Of a DNA stretch of 64,000 nucleotides, positions 35,413-43,862 are shown piece by piece. The DNA is from Pseudomonas sp. CBZ-4 (GTDB taxonomy: Bacteria > Pseudomonadota > Gammaproteobacteria > Pseudomonadales > Pseudomonadaceae). Every line of letters begins with the position of its first letter. Positions within the stretch are counted from its first letter, which is position 1. The translations under genes were made by a program, and so were the position numbers. Where the stretch lies: contig NZ_ANNV01000023.1 in NCBI RefSeq assembly GCF_000346755.1, positions 1-64,000 on the forward strand, written 5' to 3'. Under the pieces are notes generated by a model. The model worked only from the letters and a program-made list of their open reading frames with translations, ran no database searches and was not told the DNA's origin.

Positions 35413-36420
35413 GTGATCGAGTTTCATAACGTCCATAAAACCTACCGCGTCGCCGGTAAGGAAATCCCCGCGCTGCACCCCACCAGCCTGCGCGTCGAGA
35501 ACGGCCAGGTATTTGGCTTGATCGGCCACTCCGGTGCGGGAAAAAGTACCCTTTTGCGTCTGATCAACCGCCTGGAACAACCCAGCGGCGGTCAGATCAC
35601 TGTCGATGGTGAAGAAGTCACCGCCCTGGACGCCAACGGCCTGCGCCGTTTCCGCCAGCAGGTCGGGATGATCTTCCAGCACTTCAACCTGCTCGCGTCC
35701 AAGACCGTTGCCGACAACGTGGCGCTGCCACTGACCCTGGCCGGCGAATTGTCACGCAAGCAAATCGACCTGCGCGTCGCCGAGCTGCTGGCCCGCGTCG
35801 GCCTGTCGGATCACGCCAAGAAGTACCCGGCACAATTGTCCGGCGGCCAGAAACAGCGCGTCGGCATCGCCCGCGCCCTGGCGACCAAGCCGAAGATTCT
35901 GCTGTGCGACGAGGCCACCAGTGCCCTCGACCCGCAGACCACCGCGTCGGTCCTGCAACTGCTGGCCGAGATCAACCGCGAGCTGAAACTGACCATCGTG
36001 CTGATCACCCATGAAATGGATGTGATCCGCCGCGTCTGCGACCAGGTGGCCGTGATGGACGCCGGCGTCATCGTCGAGCAAGGCTCGGTGGCCGACGTGT
36101 TCCTGCACCCCAAGCACCCGACCACCAAGCGTTTCGTGCAAGAGTCGGAACAGGTCGATGAAAACGAGCAGCGCGATGACTTCGCCCACGTGCCCGGCCG
36201 CATCGTGCGCCTGACGTTCCAGGGCGACGCGACCTACGCGCCGCTGCTGGGTACCGTCGCCCGTGAAACGGGTGTGGACTACAGCATCCTCGCCGGTCGT
36301 ATCGACCGCATCAAAGACATCCCCTACGGGCAATTGACCCTCGCCGTCACCGGCGGCGACATGGACGCCGCGTTTGCGCGCTTCACCGCCGCAGACGTCC
36401 ACATGGAGGTCCTGCGCTAA
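35413..36420 (+). CDS. metN: MetN, methionine ABC transporter ATP-binding protein
   Basis: A 335-residue ATPase with Walker A GHSGAGKS at 38-45, signature [16 protein letters not shown], Walker [13 protein letters not shown] and [10 protein letters not shown]-terminal NIL/ACT domain of about 80 residues senses methionine and inhibits transport. The start is GTG 35413 ([11 protein letters not shown]). It shares one base with metI (TAATG). No SAM riboswitch is visible upstream. Confidence 0.94.
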   Translation: MIEFHNVHKTYRVAGKEIPALHPTSLRVENGQVFGLIGHSGAGKSTLLRLINRLEQPSGGQITVDGEEVTALDANGLRRFRQQVGMIFQHFNLLASKTVADNVALPLTLAGELSRKQIDLRVAELLARVGLSDHAKKYPAQLSGGQKQRVGIARALATKPKILLCDEATSALDPQTTASVLQLLAEINRELKLTIVLITHEMDVIRRVCDQVAVMDAGVIVEQGSVADVFLHPKHPTTKRFVQESEQVDENEQRDDFAHVPGRIVRLTFQGDATYAPLLGTVARETGVDYSILAGRIDRIKDIPYGQLTLAVTGGDMDAAFARFTAADVHMEVLR

Positions 36421-37094
36421 TGGAAGTCCTGTTGAGTTTCTTCGCCAATATCGACTGGTCGGAAATCTGGCTCGCCACCGGCGACACCATGATCATGCTG
36501 TTCGGTTCGCTGTTCTTTACCGTGCTGCTCGGCCTGCCCCTGGGCGTGCTGCTGTTCCTGTGCAGCCCGCGCCAACTGTTCGAACAGAAAGGCCTGTATG
36601 CGCTGCTGTCGCTGATCGTGAACATCCTGCGTTCGCTGCCGTTCATCATCCTGCTGATCGTGATGATCCCGTTCACCGTGCTGATCACCGGCACGTCGCT
36701 GGGCGTGGCCGGTGCGATTCCGCCGCTAGTGGTCGGTGCCACGCCGTTCTTTGCGCGCCTGGTGGAAACCGCCCTGCGTGAAGTGGACCGCGGCATCATT
36801 GAAGCCACCCAGTCGATGGGCGCGACGACGCGTCAGATCATCACCAACGCCTTGCTGCCCGAAGCCCGCCCCGGCATTTTCGCCGCGATTACGGTGACGG
36901 CGATTACACTGGTTTCCTACACGGCAATGGCCGGTGTGGTTGGCGCCGGTGGCCTGGGCGACCTGGCGATCCGTTTCGGTTACCAGCGTTTCCAGACCGA
37001 TGTGATGGTGGTCACCGTGGTGATGCTGTTGATCCTGGTGCAAATTCTGCAAACCGTCGGCGACAGGCTGGTGGTGCACTTTTCTCGAAAATAA
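36420..37094 (+). CDS. metI: MetI, methionine ABC transporter permease
   Basis: A 224-residue permease with five membrane helices and the EAA coupling loop EVDRGIIEATQSMGATTRQIITNALLPEA near 120-150. It pairs with MetN and MetQ for import of D- and L-methionine. The start codon overlaps the metN stop. Confidence 0.94.
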   Translation: MEVLLSFFANIDWSEIWLATGDTMIMLFGSLFFTVLLGLPLGVLLFLCSPRQLFEQKGLYALLSLIVNILRSLPFIILLIVMIPFTVLITGTSLGVAGAIPPLVVGATPFFARLVETALREVDRGIIEATQSMGATTRQIITNALLPEARPGIFAAITVTAITLVSYTAMAGVVGAGGLGDLAIRFGYQRFQTDVMVVTVVMLLILVQILQTVGDRLVVHFSRK

Positions 37095-37145
37095 CGGCCA
37101 TTGCCGGCTCAAAGCCGGCAAATGCCCGAACAAGGAGCTTGCTGG

Positions 37146-37916
37146 ATGAAAAAACTACTGGTTGCTTTCGCCGCCGTCGCCGCGTTTTCCGCCCACGCCG
37201 AGACCATCACGGTCGCGGCCTCGCCGGTGCCGCACGCAGAAATCCTCGAATTCGTGAAACCAGCCCTGGCCAAAGAAGGCGTGGACTTGCAGGTCAAGGT
37301 CTTCACCGACTACGTGCAGCCCAACGTACAGGTCGCGGAAAAGCGCCTGGACGCCAACTTCTTCCAGCACCAGCCGTACCTGGATGAGTTCAACAAGGCC
37401 AAGGGCACGCACCTGGTCAGCGTTGGCGCCGTGCACCTGGAACCCCTGGGCGCTTACTCCAGCAAGTACAAGACCCTGGCCGAGCTGCCGGACGGCGCCA
37501 ACGTGGTGATCCCGAACGACGCCACCAACGGCGGCCGTGCACTGTTGCTGCTGGCCAAGCACAACCTGATCACCCTGAAGGACCCGACCAACATCCTGTC
37601 GACCATCAAGGACATCACCGGTAACAGCAAAAAACTGAAGTTCCGCGAGCTGGAAGCCGCCACCCTGCCGCGCGTGCTGACCCAGGTTGACCTGGCGCTG
37701 ATCAACACCAACTACGCCCTGGAAGCCAAGCTGGACCCATCCAAGGACGCACTGGTCATCGAAGGCAGCGACTCGCCTTACGTGAACATCCTGGTGACCC
37801 GCGAAGACAACAAGGATTCGGACGCGGTGAAGAAGCTGGTGGCAGCCCTGCACACGCCGGAAGTGAAGAAGTTCATCGAAGAGAAGTACAAAGGCGCGAT
37901 CAAGCCGGCGTTCTGA
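37146..37916 (+). CDS. metQ: MetQ, methionine-binding protein
   Basis: A 256-residue NlpA-family binding protein. The signal peptide MKKLLVAFAAVAAFSAHA lacks a lipobox cysteine, so this copy is a soluble periplasmic protein. Family motifs include TITVAASPVPHAEILEFVKP, FFQHQPYLDEFNKAKG and VVIPNDATNGGRALLLL. It is the third gene of metNIQ, 51 bases after metI with AAGGAG upstream. Confidence 0.93.
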   Translation: MKKLLVAFAAVAAFSAHAETITVAASPVPHAEILEFVKPALAKEGVDLQVKVFTDYVQPNVQVAEKRLDANFFQHQPYLDEFNKAKGTHLVSVGAVHLEPLGAYSSKYKTLAELPDGANVVIPNDATNGGRALLLLAKHNLITLKDPTNILSTIKDITGNSKKLKFRELEAATLPRVLTQVDLALINTNYALEAKLDPSKDALVIEGSDSPYVNILVTREDNKDSDAVKKLVAALHTPEVKKFIEEKYKGAIKPAF

Positions 37917-37951
37917 TCCAACTCGATCTCCTCAACACCGGAGATCAAAAA

Positions 37952-38074
37952 ATGTGGGAGCCGGCTTTTGTGGGAGCTGGCTTGCCTGCGATGCAGGCAC
38001 CGAGGTGTGTCAGTCACACCCTGGTGATGCAATCGCAGGCAAGCCAGCTCCCACATGAGTCCGGCTCCCACTTT
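37952..38074. repeat. Doubled REPIN
   Basis: An inner REPIN (GTGGGAGCTGGCTTGCCTGC ... GCAGGCAAGCCAGCTCCCAC) encloses the palindromic arms CACCGAGGTG/CACCCTGGTG. It is itself flanked by a second, outer inverted pair: GTGGGAGCCGGCTTTT at the left and CCGGCTCCCACTTTT at the right. It separates convergent metQ and sco, where gene order appears rearranged relative to PAO1. Confidence 0.88.
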
Positions 38075-38090
38075 TGTTTTGTGTTGCTGG

Positions 38091-38726
38091 TTATTGGCGC
38101 TGCAACAGCACCGGCAACTGCACCACCAACTTCTGATTATTCAACGGCGCCCGGATAAACCCGCGCTGGGTCCCATCCGGCCCGATCAGCGCCAGGTTAC
38201 CGCTGTGGTCCACCGTGTAGTTCGGCTTGCTGGTATCCGCCGGAATGAACGGGATGCTCACCGCATTCGAAACCTTCTGCACCTCCTCCACATTCGCGCC
38301 AGTCAGGCCGACAAACTGCGGATCGAAGTAGCCCAGGTACTGCTTGAGCTGGGTCGGCGTGTCACGGTTGGGGTCAACGCTGACCAGGATCACCTGCAAC
38401 TTGTCCACCGCCTCCTTGGGCAGCTCGCTCTTGATCTGGCGCAGCTGGGCGAGGGTGGTCGGGCAGATGTCCGGGCAGAAGGTGTAGCCGAAGAACAGCA
38501 GGCTCCACTTGCCCTTCAACTCATTGACCAGCACCGGCTGGCCTTCCTGATTAGTCATGGTCACCGGCGGCAGCTGGCGGCTTTGCGGCAGCAGGATAAT
38601 GCCGGCATCGATCAGCGCAGTAGGGTCGCCCTGGCCTTTGCCACTGAGCACTTTGTTGACGGTCAGGCCCATGATCAACGCGACAATGGCCACCAGGATA
38701 AAGACGGTTTTTTGAGTACGGGTCAT
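38091..38726 (-). CDS. SCO1/SenC-family copper chaperone for cytochrome oxidase
   Basis: A 211-residue protein anchored by an N-terminal helix ([16 protein letters not shown]). The thioredoxin-like domain has the copper ligands Cys84 and Cys88 (CPDIC) and His174 (TVDHSG). It delivers copper to the CuA site of subunit II. Its start overlaps the heme O synthase stop by four bases, so it is the last gene of the heme A/oxidase assembly unit. Confidence 0.92.
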   Translation of the reverse strand: MTRTQKTVFILVAIVALIMGLTVNKVLSGKGQGDPTALIDAGIILLPQSRQLPPVTMTNQEGQPVLVNELKGKWSLLFFGYTFCPDICPTTLAQLRQIKSELPKEAVDKLQVILVSVDPNRDTPTQLKQYLGYFDPQFVGLTGANVEEVQKVSNAVSIPFIPADTSKPNYTVDHSGNLALIGPDGTQRGFIRAPLNNQKLVVQLPVLLQRQ

Positions 38727-39622
38727 AGGCTCAACAGTAGGTAATGGTCGACGAGCAGGGCGATAAACAGCAGCAGCAAGTACCAGATAGAGTACTTGAA
38801 GGTGTTGATCGCCGCGTGCGGCTGAGCGCCACGGTACAACACCAGGGCCCATTGCAGAAAGCGCGCGCCCAATAGCAGTGCACACACGAGGTAGAGCAGG
38901 CCGCTCATGTGGATGACATAGGGCATCAGGCTCACCGCCAGCAGGGCGAAGGTGTAGAGCAGGATATGCACCTTGGTGTAGTGCTCGCCGTGGGTGACCG
39001 GCAACATCGGAATGTCGGCCTTGGCGTATTCCTCCTTGCGATGGATGGCCAGGGCCCAGAAGTGCGGCGGAGTCCAGGCGAAGATGATCAGCACCAGCAG
39101 CAAAGGCTCGGCGCTGATATGGCCGGTGACGGCGACCCAACCCAGCAACGGCGGCGCCGCACCGGCCAAGCCGCCGATCACGATATTCTGCGGCGTCGCC
39201 CGCTTGAGAAAGCCGGTGTAGATCACCGCATAACCCAACAGCGAAGCCAGGGTCAGCCACGCCGCCAAGGGGTTGGTGAACGCCAGCAACAGGGCCAGCC
39301 CTGCAACCGCCAGCAGCAACGCAAAGATCAGCGCCGCCAGCGGCGACACGCGCCCTTCAGCCAACGGCCGCTTGTGGGTGCGCGCCATCACCGCATCGAT
39401 GCGCCGGTCCACCACATGGTTGACCGCCGCCGCACCGCCGGCACACAACGCAATCCCCAGGTTGCCGAACACCAGCACCGCCCACGGCACGCCGGCGCGG
39501 GTAGCGAGGAACATCCCCACCAGTGAGGTGACGAGCATCAGCACCACCACTTTCGGCTTGGTCAGCTCCAGGTAGTCACGCCAGATCGCCTGGTTTTGCC
39601 GCGCGCCGATCAAGGTCGCCAT
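38723..39622 (-). CDS. ctaB: Protoheme IX farnesyltransferase (heme O synthase, CtaB/CyoE)
   Basis: A 299-residue polytopic UbiA-family enzyme that adds a farnesyl group to heme b to make heme O, the precursor of heme A. The first Asp-rich motif is [20 protein letters not shown] near 70, and the second polar loop [18 protein letters not shown] lies near 195. It overlaps ctaA by 13 bases. The neighbours show it serves the aa3 oxidase here. Confidence 0.94.
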   Translation of the reverse strand: MATLIGARQNQAIWRDYLELTKPKVVVLMLVTSLVGMFLATRAGVPWAVLVFGNLGIALCAGGAAAVNHVVDRRIDAVMARTHKRPLAEGRVSPLAALIFALLLAVAGLALLLAFTNPLAAWLTLASLLGYAVIYTGFLKRATPQNIVIGGLAGAAPPLLGWVAVTGHISAEPLLLVLIIFAWTPPHFWALAIHRKEEYAKADIPMLPVTHGEHYTKVHILLYTFALLAVSLMPYVIHMSGLLYLVCALLLGARFLQWALVLYRGAQPHAAINTFKYSIWYLLLLFIALLVDHYLLLSL

Positions 39623-40689
39623 GGCATCTCTCCTTTAAGGGTGATGAGGCCCGAGACGTGTTTGCGCGGGATAAAACGCCAGCCGAACGGCAGCTGATTG
39701 CGCACCCGCACCAGGCTGGTACGGGCGTGGTAATTGACCAGCACCAGCGTCAGCAGCAACGCCGCGCCGCCGGCGTTATGCCCGACCGCCACCGGCAGCG
39801 GCAGGTGGAAATACACATTGCTCAAGCCCAGGCAGATTTGCGCGCCCAGGGCGATCAGCAGCAGGCCCGCCAAACGGCTCATGCCCACGGCGCGCAGTTG
39901 CCAGGCCAGGCCCAGCAACACCAACGACACCAGCACCGCGCCGAGGCGATGGGTCAGGTGAATCGCCGTACGCGCCTCGCTGTCCAGTTGCCCGCCCAAA
40001 TAGTTGGGCCCGATGTGCTGGGTCAGGTGAAAGCCATTGGCAAAATCCGCCGCCGGCCACCACTCGCCATGACAGGTCGGCAGGTCGATGCAGGCCACCG
40101 CCGCATAGTTGGAGCTGACCCAGCCGCCCAGCGCAATCTGCCCGATCACCAGCACCAGCCCGGCCGTCGCCCAATATTGCAGGCGCTTGGGCACGATCAG
40201 CGCGGGCAGCACGCCGGACAGGCGCAGCGTCAGCAGAAACAGCAGGCTCAAGGTGGCAAAGCCGCCCAGCAGATGCCCGGTCACCACCTGCGGCCACAGC
40301 TTCAGCGTCACCGTCCACATGCCGAACGCGGCCTGGGCAAACACCACCGCCAACAGGAACAGCGGCAGTTTCACCGGCTGGCCCGGGTCGCGGCGATGGC
40401 GCCACGAACGCGCGGCCAGCAGCACGATCAGCAGCCCCAAGGTGCCGGCGAAGTAGCGATGAATCATCTCGCTCCAACCCTTGTCCGCCTCCACTGGCGT
40501 GTCAGGGAAGTGCAATTCGGCATGGGCCAATTGGGTTTCGCTTTGCGGCACGCTGATAAAGCCGTAGCAACCCGGCCAGTCCGGGCAACCGAGGCCGGCG
40601 TGGGTCAGGCGGGTATAGGCGCCGAGCAGCACGACGATCAGCGCCAGCAAGGTGGCAAACAACGCGAGGCGAAATCCAGGTTTGGCCAT
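39610..40689 (-). CDS. ctaA: Heme A synthase (CtaA/COX15)
   Basis: A 359-residue membrane enzyme with eight helices in two four-helix halves, oxidising the methyl group of heme O to the formyl group of heme A. Each half has its His pair (for example [11 protein letters not shown] and [11 protein letters not shown]) and extracytoplasmic Cys in [11 protein letters not shown] near 35 and [12 protein letters not shown] near 195. It starts after a small accessory gene and overlaps ctaB. Confidence 0.94.
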   Translation of the reverse strand: MAKPGFRLALFATLLALIVVLLGAYTRLTHAGLGCPDWPGCYGFISVPQSETQLAHAELHFPDTPVEADKGWSEMIHRYFAGTLGLLIVLLAARSWRHRRDPGQPVKLPLFLLAVVFAQAAFGMWTVTLKLWPQVVTGHLLGGFATLSLLFLLTLRLSGVLPALIVPKRLQYWATAGLVLVIGQIALGGWVSSNYAAVACIDLPTCHGEWWPAADFANGFHLTQHIGPNYLGGQLDSEARTAIHLTHRLGAVLVSLVLLGLAWQLRAVGMSRLAGLLLIALGAQICLGLSNVYFHLPLPVAVGHNAGGAALLLTLVLVNYHARTSLVRVRNQLPFGWRFIPRKHVSGLITLKGEMPWRP

Positions 40690-40699
40690 GACGATGCCC

Positions 40700-41272
40700 T
40701 TATCCGATATTCGACAGTTTCAGCAGGTGGCGCAGGTCGTTGAGCAAATCCTTGCCCTTGACCGTGGCGTCGTAGCGCAACACCAGGTTGCCGTGGGGGT
40801 CGACGATCCACAGCTGCGCATCGCCCGGCGCGGCGGCGCTCTTGCTGAACGTCGGCAGGTCCAGCGGGTAACGTTGCAGTTGCGGGTATTCGGCCTTCAG
40901 CTTGGCCTCGTACTCGGCGCCCAGCGGCTGCGCGCTGGCCAAGGCATGGCTGGCACGGGACGCATCACGCCCCAGGCCGATTTGCAGTTGGCGCGCCAGG
41001 TACACCAGTTGCTGGCAATCGGCAGCGCACGCGGCGGGCGCGGTGACCAGCAGCTGCCAGCGCTCTTCATCGGCCTGCACGCCGATGTCGGCGCGGGTCT
41101 GGCCGTTGCCGATCATCTCGCCGTGGTAGCTGCGGCTGTCCGGCACCCAGAACTGCAATTTGTACATGAAGGTGGCCAGCGCCATCGGCCCGACCACCAT
41201 CAGCAGGATCAGGATCAGCTGCCAGCGGCCTTTGCGCCGGTCCGGCGCCTCAGACATGTTGGGTGGATTCAT
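40700..41272 (-). CDS. Oxidase-cluster accessory membrane protein (thioredoxin-like, PA0111-type)
   Basis: A 190-residue protein with one N-terminal helix (WQLILILLMVVGPMALATFM) and a periplasmic domain with a CAADC cysteine pair (AACAADCQQLVYLARQLQ) and a C-terminal LWIVDPHGNLVLRYD strand. The fold looks like an SCO/thioredoxin relative with altered metal site. ATG 41272 is chosen for its GGGAG site; the gene therefore overlaps the end of the SURF1 gene by 23 bases. A role in oxidase assembly is inferred from context. Confidence 0.8.
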   Translation of the reverse strand: MNPPNMSEAPDRRKGRWQLILILLMVVGPMALATFMYKLQFWVPDSRSYHGEMIGNGQTRADIGVQADEERWQLLVTAPAACAADCQQLVYLARQLQIGLGRDASRASHALASAQPLGAEYEAKLKAEYPQLQRYPLDLPTFSKSAAAPGDAQLWIVDPHGNLVLRYDATVKGKDLLNDLRHLLKLSNIG

Positions 41273-42014
41273 GGCCGCTCCCATGGGACTTCTCCTTTTT
41301 GTTGTGCCAGCCGAGGTAGAGGTACAGCGCGAGCAACGCCAAGGCCATGGCGAACCATTGCACGGCGTAGGCGAGGTGTTTTTCCGGGCCCATGGCCACG
41401 ATCGGCCAAGTGGTTTCGTACGTACCGGGGCCAGCTTCGGCGCGCAGCTCGTAGGCAAAGCCGCTGCGAGCCAATTCAGTCCACAGCGCGCCAGGGTGCA
41501 AGGCGGTCAGCAGGCGCGGCCATTGCGCCGTGGCCGGGTCCGCATGCAGCTGGAAGGTTTCGCCGGGGGCGACATACACCCAGGCGTCGAGATTGACCGG
41601 CGTGGCCGGGGTGGTGAAGGCGGGCGGGGTGCGTCGGTCTGGCCAGGGCAGCCAGCCGCGATTGAGCAACAGCCAGAGGCCGCTGGCCCTGTCGTGGAAG
41701 GGTTGCAGCAGCTCTACGCCGGCCTTGCCGTCGCGCATGCGGTTGTCGAGCAGCACGCTGTGCTCGGCATCGAATTGGCCGCGCAAGCGCACGCGGCGAA
41801 AGGCCGGGTCAGGCATGTCGTTGAGTTGCGCGCTACTGATCGGCTCCGCCGCGCGCCGCTCGACGTAACTGTCCACCAGCAGCTGCTTTTCATGGCCGCG
41901 AGACAGCTGCCAAAACCCCAGGCCCACCATCAAGGGCAGCAGCACCAACACCACCAGTGTCGGCGCGATCCCGGGGCGAAAGCATTTCATGGCGCTGGCT
42001 ATACTTGTTTTCAT
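41250..42014 (-). CDS. SURF1-family oxidase assembly protein
   Basis: A 254-residue protein with two membrane helices, one near the N-terminus (PTLVVLVLLPLMVGLGFWQLSRG) and one near the C-terminus (AYAVQWFAMALALLALYLYLG), enclosing a periplasmic domain. Family motifs WLLLNRGWLPW and FRRVRLRGQFD are visible. SURF1 helps insert heme A into subunit I. ATG 42014 is the better start by upstream sequence; ATG 41990 is possible. It is divergent from the small DUF2909 gene, within 28 bases. Confidence 0.9.
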   Translation of the reverse strand: MKTSIASAMKCFRPGIAPTLVVLVLLPLMVGLGFWQLSRGHEKQLLVDSYVERRAAEPISSAQLNDMPDPAFRRVRLRGQFDAEHSVLLDNRMRDGKAGVELLQPFHDRASGLWLLLNRGWLPWPDRRTPPAFTTPATPVNLDAWVYVAPGETFQLHADPATAQWPRLLTALHPGALWTELARSGFAYELRAEAGPGTYETTWPIVAMGPEKHLAYAVQWFAMALALLALYLYLGWHNKKEKSHGSGHESTQHV

Positions 42015-42042
42015 TGCCCGCCCATCCCATTGGAGCCCGACC

Positions 42043-42246
42043 ATGCTCAAAGCCGCTATTGCCCTGATGCTGATCGCGACCGTTGTGAGCCTGTTCAGTG
42101 GCTTGTTCTTCCTGGTCAAGGACGAGGGCAACTCCAATCGCCTCGTCACTGCCTTGACCGTGCGTGTCGTGTTCGCCGTGATCACCCTGGCGTTGATCAC
42201 CTGGGGCTTTTTCAGCGGCCAGCTGGTGTCTCACGCGCCGTGGTAA
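42043..42246 (+). CDS. DUF2909 twin-transmembrane small protein
   Basis: A 67-residue protein with two membrane helices (IALMLIATVVSLFSGLFFLV and VRVVFAVITLALITWGFF) joined by a short charged loop. It is the only plus-strand gene inside the oxidase cluster. TGGAG precedes ATG 42043. The family is found beside cytochrome oxidase genes, suggesting an assembly or stability role, but none is proven. Confidence 0.87.
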   Translation: MLKAAIALMLIATVVSLFSGLFFLVKDEGNSNRLVTALTVRVVFAVITLALITWGFFSGQLVSHAPW

Positions 42247-42252
42247 ATCGCC

Positions 42253-43140
42253 TCACAGCACATACACGAAGAAAAACAGGCCGATCCACACCACATCCAC
42301 AAAGTGCCAATACCAGCTCGCCGCTTCGAAGCCGAACTGATGCTCGGCATTGAAGTGCCCCTTGAGGATGCGCATCAGCATCACAAACAGAATGATCGTG
42401 CCGATGGTCACGTGGGCGCCGTGGAAACCGGTGAGCATGAAGAACGTCGCGCCGTACACGCCCGAGCCCAAGGTCAGGCCCAGCTCTTTATAGGCATGGA
42501 TGTATTCCTCGGCCTGGAACCCGAGAAACGCCAACCCCAGCAGCACGGTGATCGCCAGCCAGAGCTTCAGCGCGCCGCGATGACCTTTGCGCAGCGCGTG
42601 GTGAGCAATGGTGATGGTCACGCTGGAACTCACCAGCAAGATGGTATTGACCAGCGGCAGACCCCACGGGCTGATCGTCCCCTCGGGCGCGGGGTACAGT
42701 TTTGGGTCAGGGTTGTTCAGCAGCGGCCAGGCAAACTCGAAGTTCGGCCACAGCATGTGCGCGATGCCTTTTGAGCCTTCGCCCGCCAGCCACGGTGCCG
42801 ACATGTGCCGTACATAAAACAGTGCACCGAAGAAGGCGATAAAGAACATCACTTCGGAAAAGATGAACCAGGTCATGCCCCAGCGGAACGAGCGGTCCAT
42901 CTGCGGGCTGTACAAACCGGCGCGGCTTTCCTTGATCACCGCGCCGAACCAGCCGAACAACATATAGGCCAGCAACAACCCGCCGACGAAAAAGATCCAC
43001 GGGCCGTGGGATTCCGGGCGCGCGGCCTTAAGATCGTTGAACCACACGGCCAGGCCGTACACCGTGACCAGCATGCCAACCGTGGCAATTATTGGCCATT
43101 TGCTTTGCGCTGGTACGTAGTACGTATCATGAGACGACAT
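42253..43140 (-). CDS. coxC: Cytochrome c oxidase subunit III
   Basis: A 295-residue subunit with seven membrane helices. Family motifs include WGMTWFIFSEVMFFIAFFGALFY, the Glu/His pair in FHGAHVTIGTIIL and the C-terminal WHFVDVVWIGLFFFVYVL. It forms part of the aa3-type proton-pumping oxidase. It is followed on the minus strand by SURF1. Confidence 0.95.
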   Translation of the reverse strand: MSSHDTYYVPAQSKWPIIATVGMLVTVYGLAVWFNDLKAARPESHGPWIFFVGGLLLAYMLFGWFGAVIKESRAGLYSPQMDRSFRWGMTWFIFSEVMFFIAFFGALFYVRHMSAPWLAGEGSKGIAHMLWPNFEFAWPLLNNPDPKLYPAPEGTISPWGLPLVNTILLVSSSVTITIAHHALRKGHRGALKLWLAITVLLGLAFLGFQAEEYIHAYKELGLTLGSGVYGATFFMLTGFHGAHVTIGTIILFVMLMRILKGHFNAEHQFGFEAASWYWHFVDVVWIGLFFFVYVL

Positions 43141-43175
43141 GTATTCGCTCTCCTGATTGAGGGGGCAAACAGTAG

Positions 43176-43727
43176 CTAGCCGCCGCTGCGGACGGCCACC
43201 GGCGGTTGGCGCGCAGTGATATCAAACAGCGTGTACGCCAGGGTCAAATGCTTCACATCCTTGGGCATGTCGCGATCGACGATAAAACGCACCGGCATTT
43301 CGATGCGCTGGCCCGGCTGCAACACCTGCTGGGTAAAGCAAAAACATTCGGTCTTGTGGAAGTACATCGCCGCTTCCGCCGGCGAAATGCTCGGCACGGC
43401 CTGGGCGGTCATGGCCTTGTCCGTGGGGTTGTAGGCCACGAACAGCATCTCGGTCACGGCACCGGGGTTGACCACCACTTCATCGGCCTTGGCGTGGAAC
43501 TCCCAGACCATGTCGATGGCATTGGTGGACAGGAACTGCACGCGCACTTGGCGCGACGGGTCCACCACCTGCGCCCCTTCGTACTGCCCGGCGGTCTTGC
43601 CGTTGATGCCGAACGCCTTGCACATCACGTCATAGATCGGCACCAGGGCGAAGCCGAAGGCGAACATGGCGACCACCAGGATCAGCAGGCGGGTGACCAG
43701 GCGCCTGATGGGCACGGACTCAGCCAT
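43176..43727 (-). CDS. ctaG: CtaG/Cox11, copper chaperone for oxidase subunit I
   Basis: A 183-residue protein with one N-terminal helix (LLILVVAMFAFGFALVPIYDVMC) and a periplasmic immunoglobulin-like domain. It carries the copper-binding CFCF motif (HKTECFCFTQQVLQPGQ near 122). It inserts copper at the CuB site. ATG 43727 lies downstream of a REPIN that splits it from subunit I. Confidence 0.93.
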   Translation of the reverse strand: MAESVPIRRLVTRLLILVVAMFAFGFALVPIYDVMCKAFGINGKTAGQYEGAQVVDPSRQVRVQFLSTNAIDMVWEFHAKADEVVVNPGAVTEMLFVAYNPTDKAMTAQAVPSISPAEAAMYFHKTECFCFTQQVLQPGQRIEMPVRFIVDRDMPKDVKHLTLAYTLFDITARQPPVAVRSGG

Positions 43728-43752
43728 CACACACCCCCAGCTTTTGATTGTC

Positions 43753-43843
43753 TGTGGGAGCGGGCTTGCCCGCGATAGCGGTGTGCCAGGCACTGCATGT
43801 GGCGACTGACACACCGCCTTCGCGGGCAAGCCCGCTCCCACAG
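43753..43843. repeat. REPIN inside the oxidase operon
   Basis: GTGGGAGCGGGCTTGCCCGC at the left faces GCGGGCAAGCCCGCTCCCAC at the right. It lies between subunit I and ctaG, which read in the same direction, so it may lower expression of the downstream assembly and subunit III genes or stabilise the coxBA message. Confidence 0.9.
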
Positions 43844-43862
43844 GAGTCCCGTGGCGACTTGT

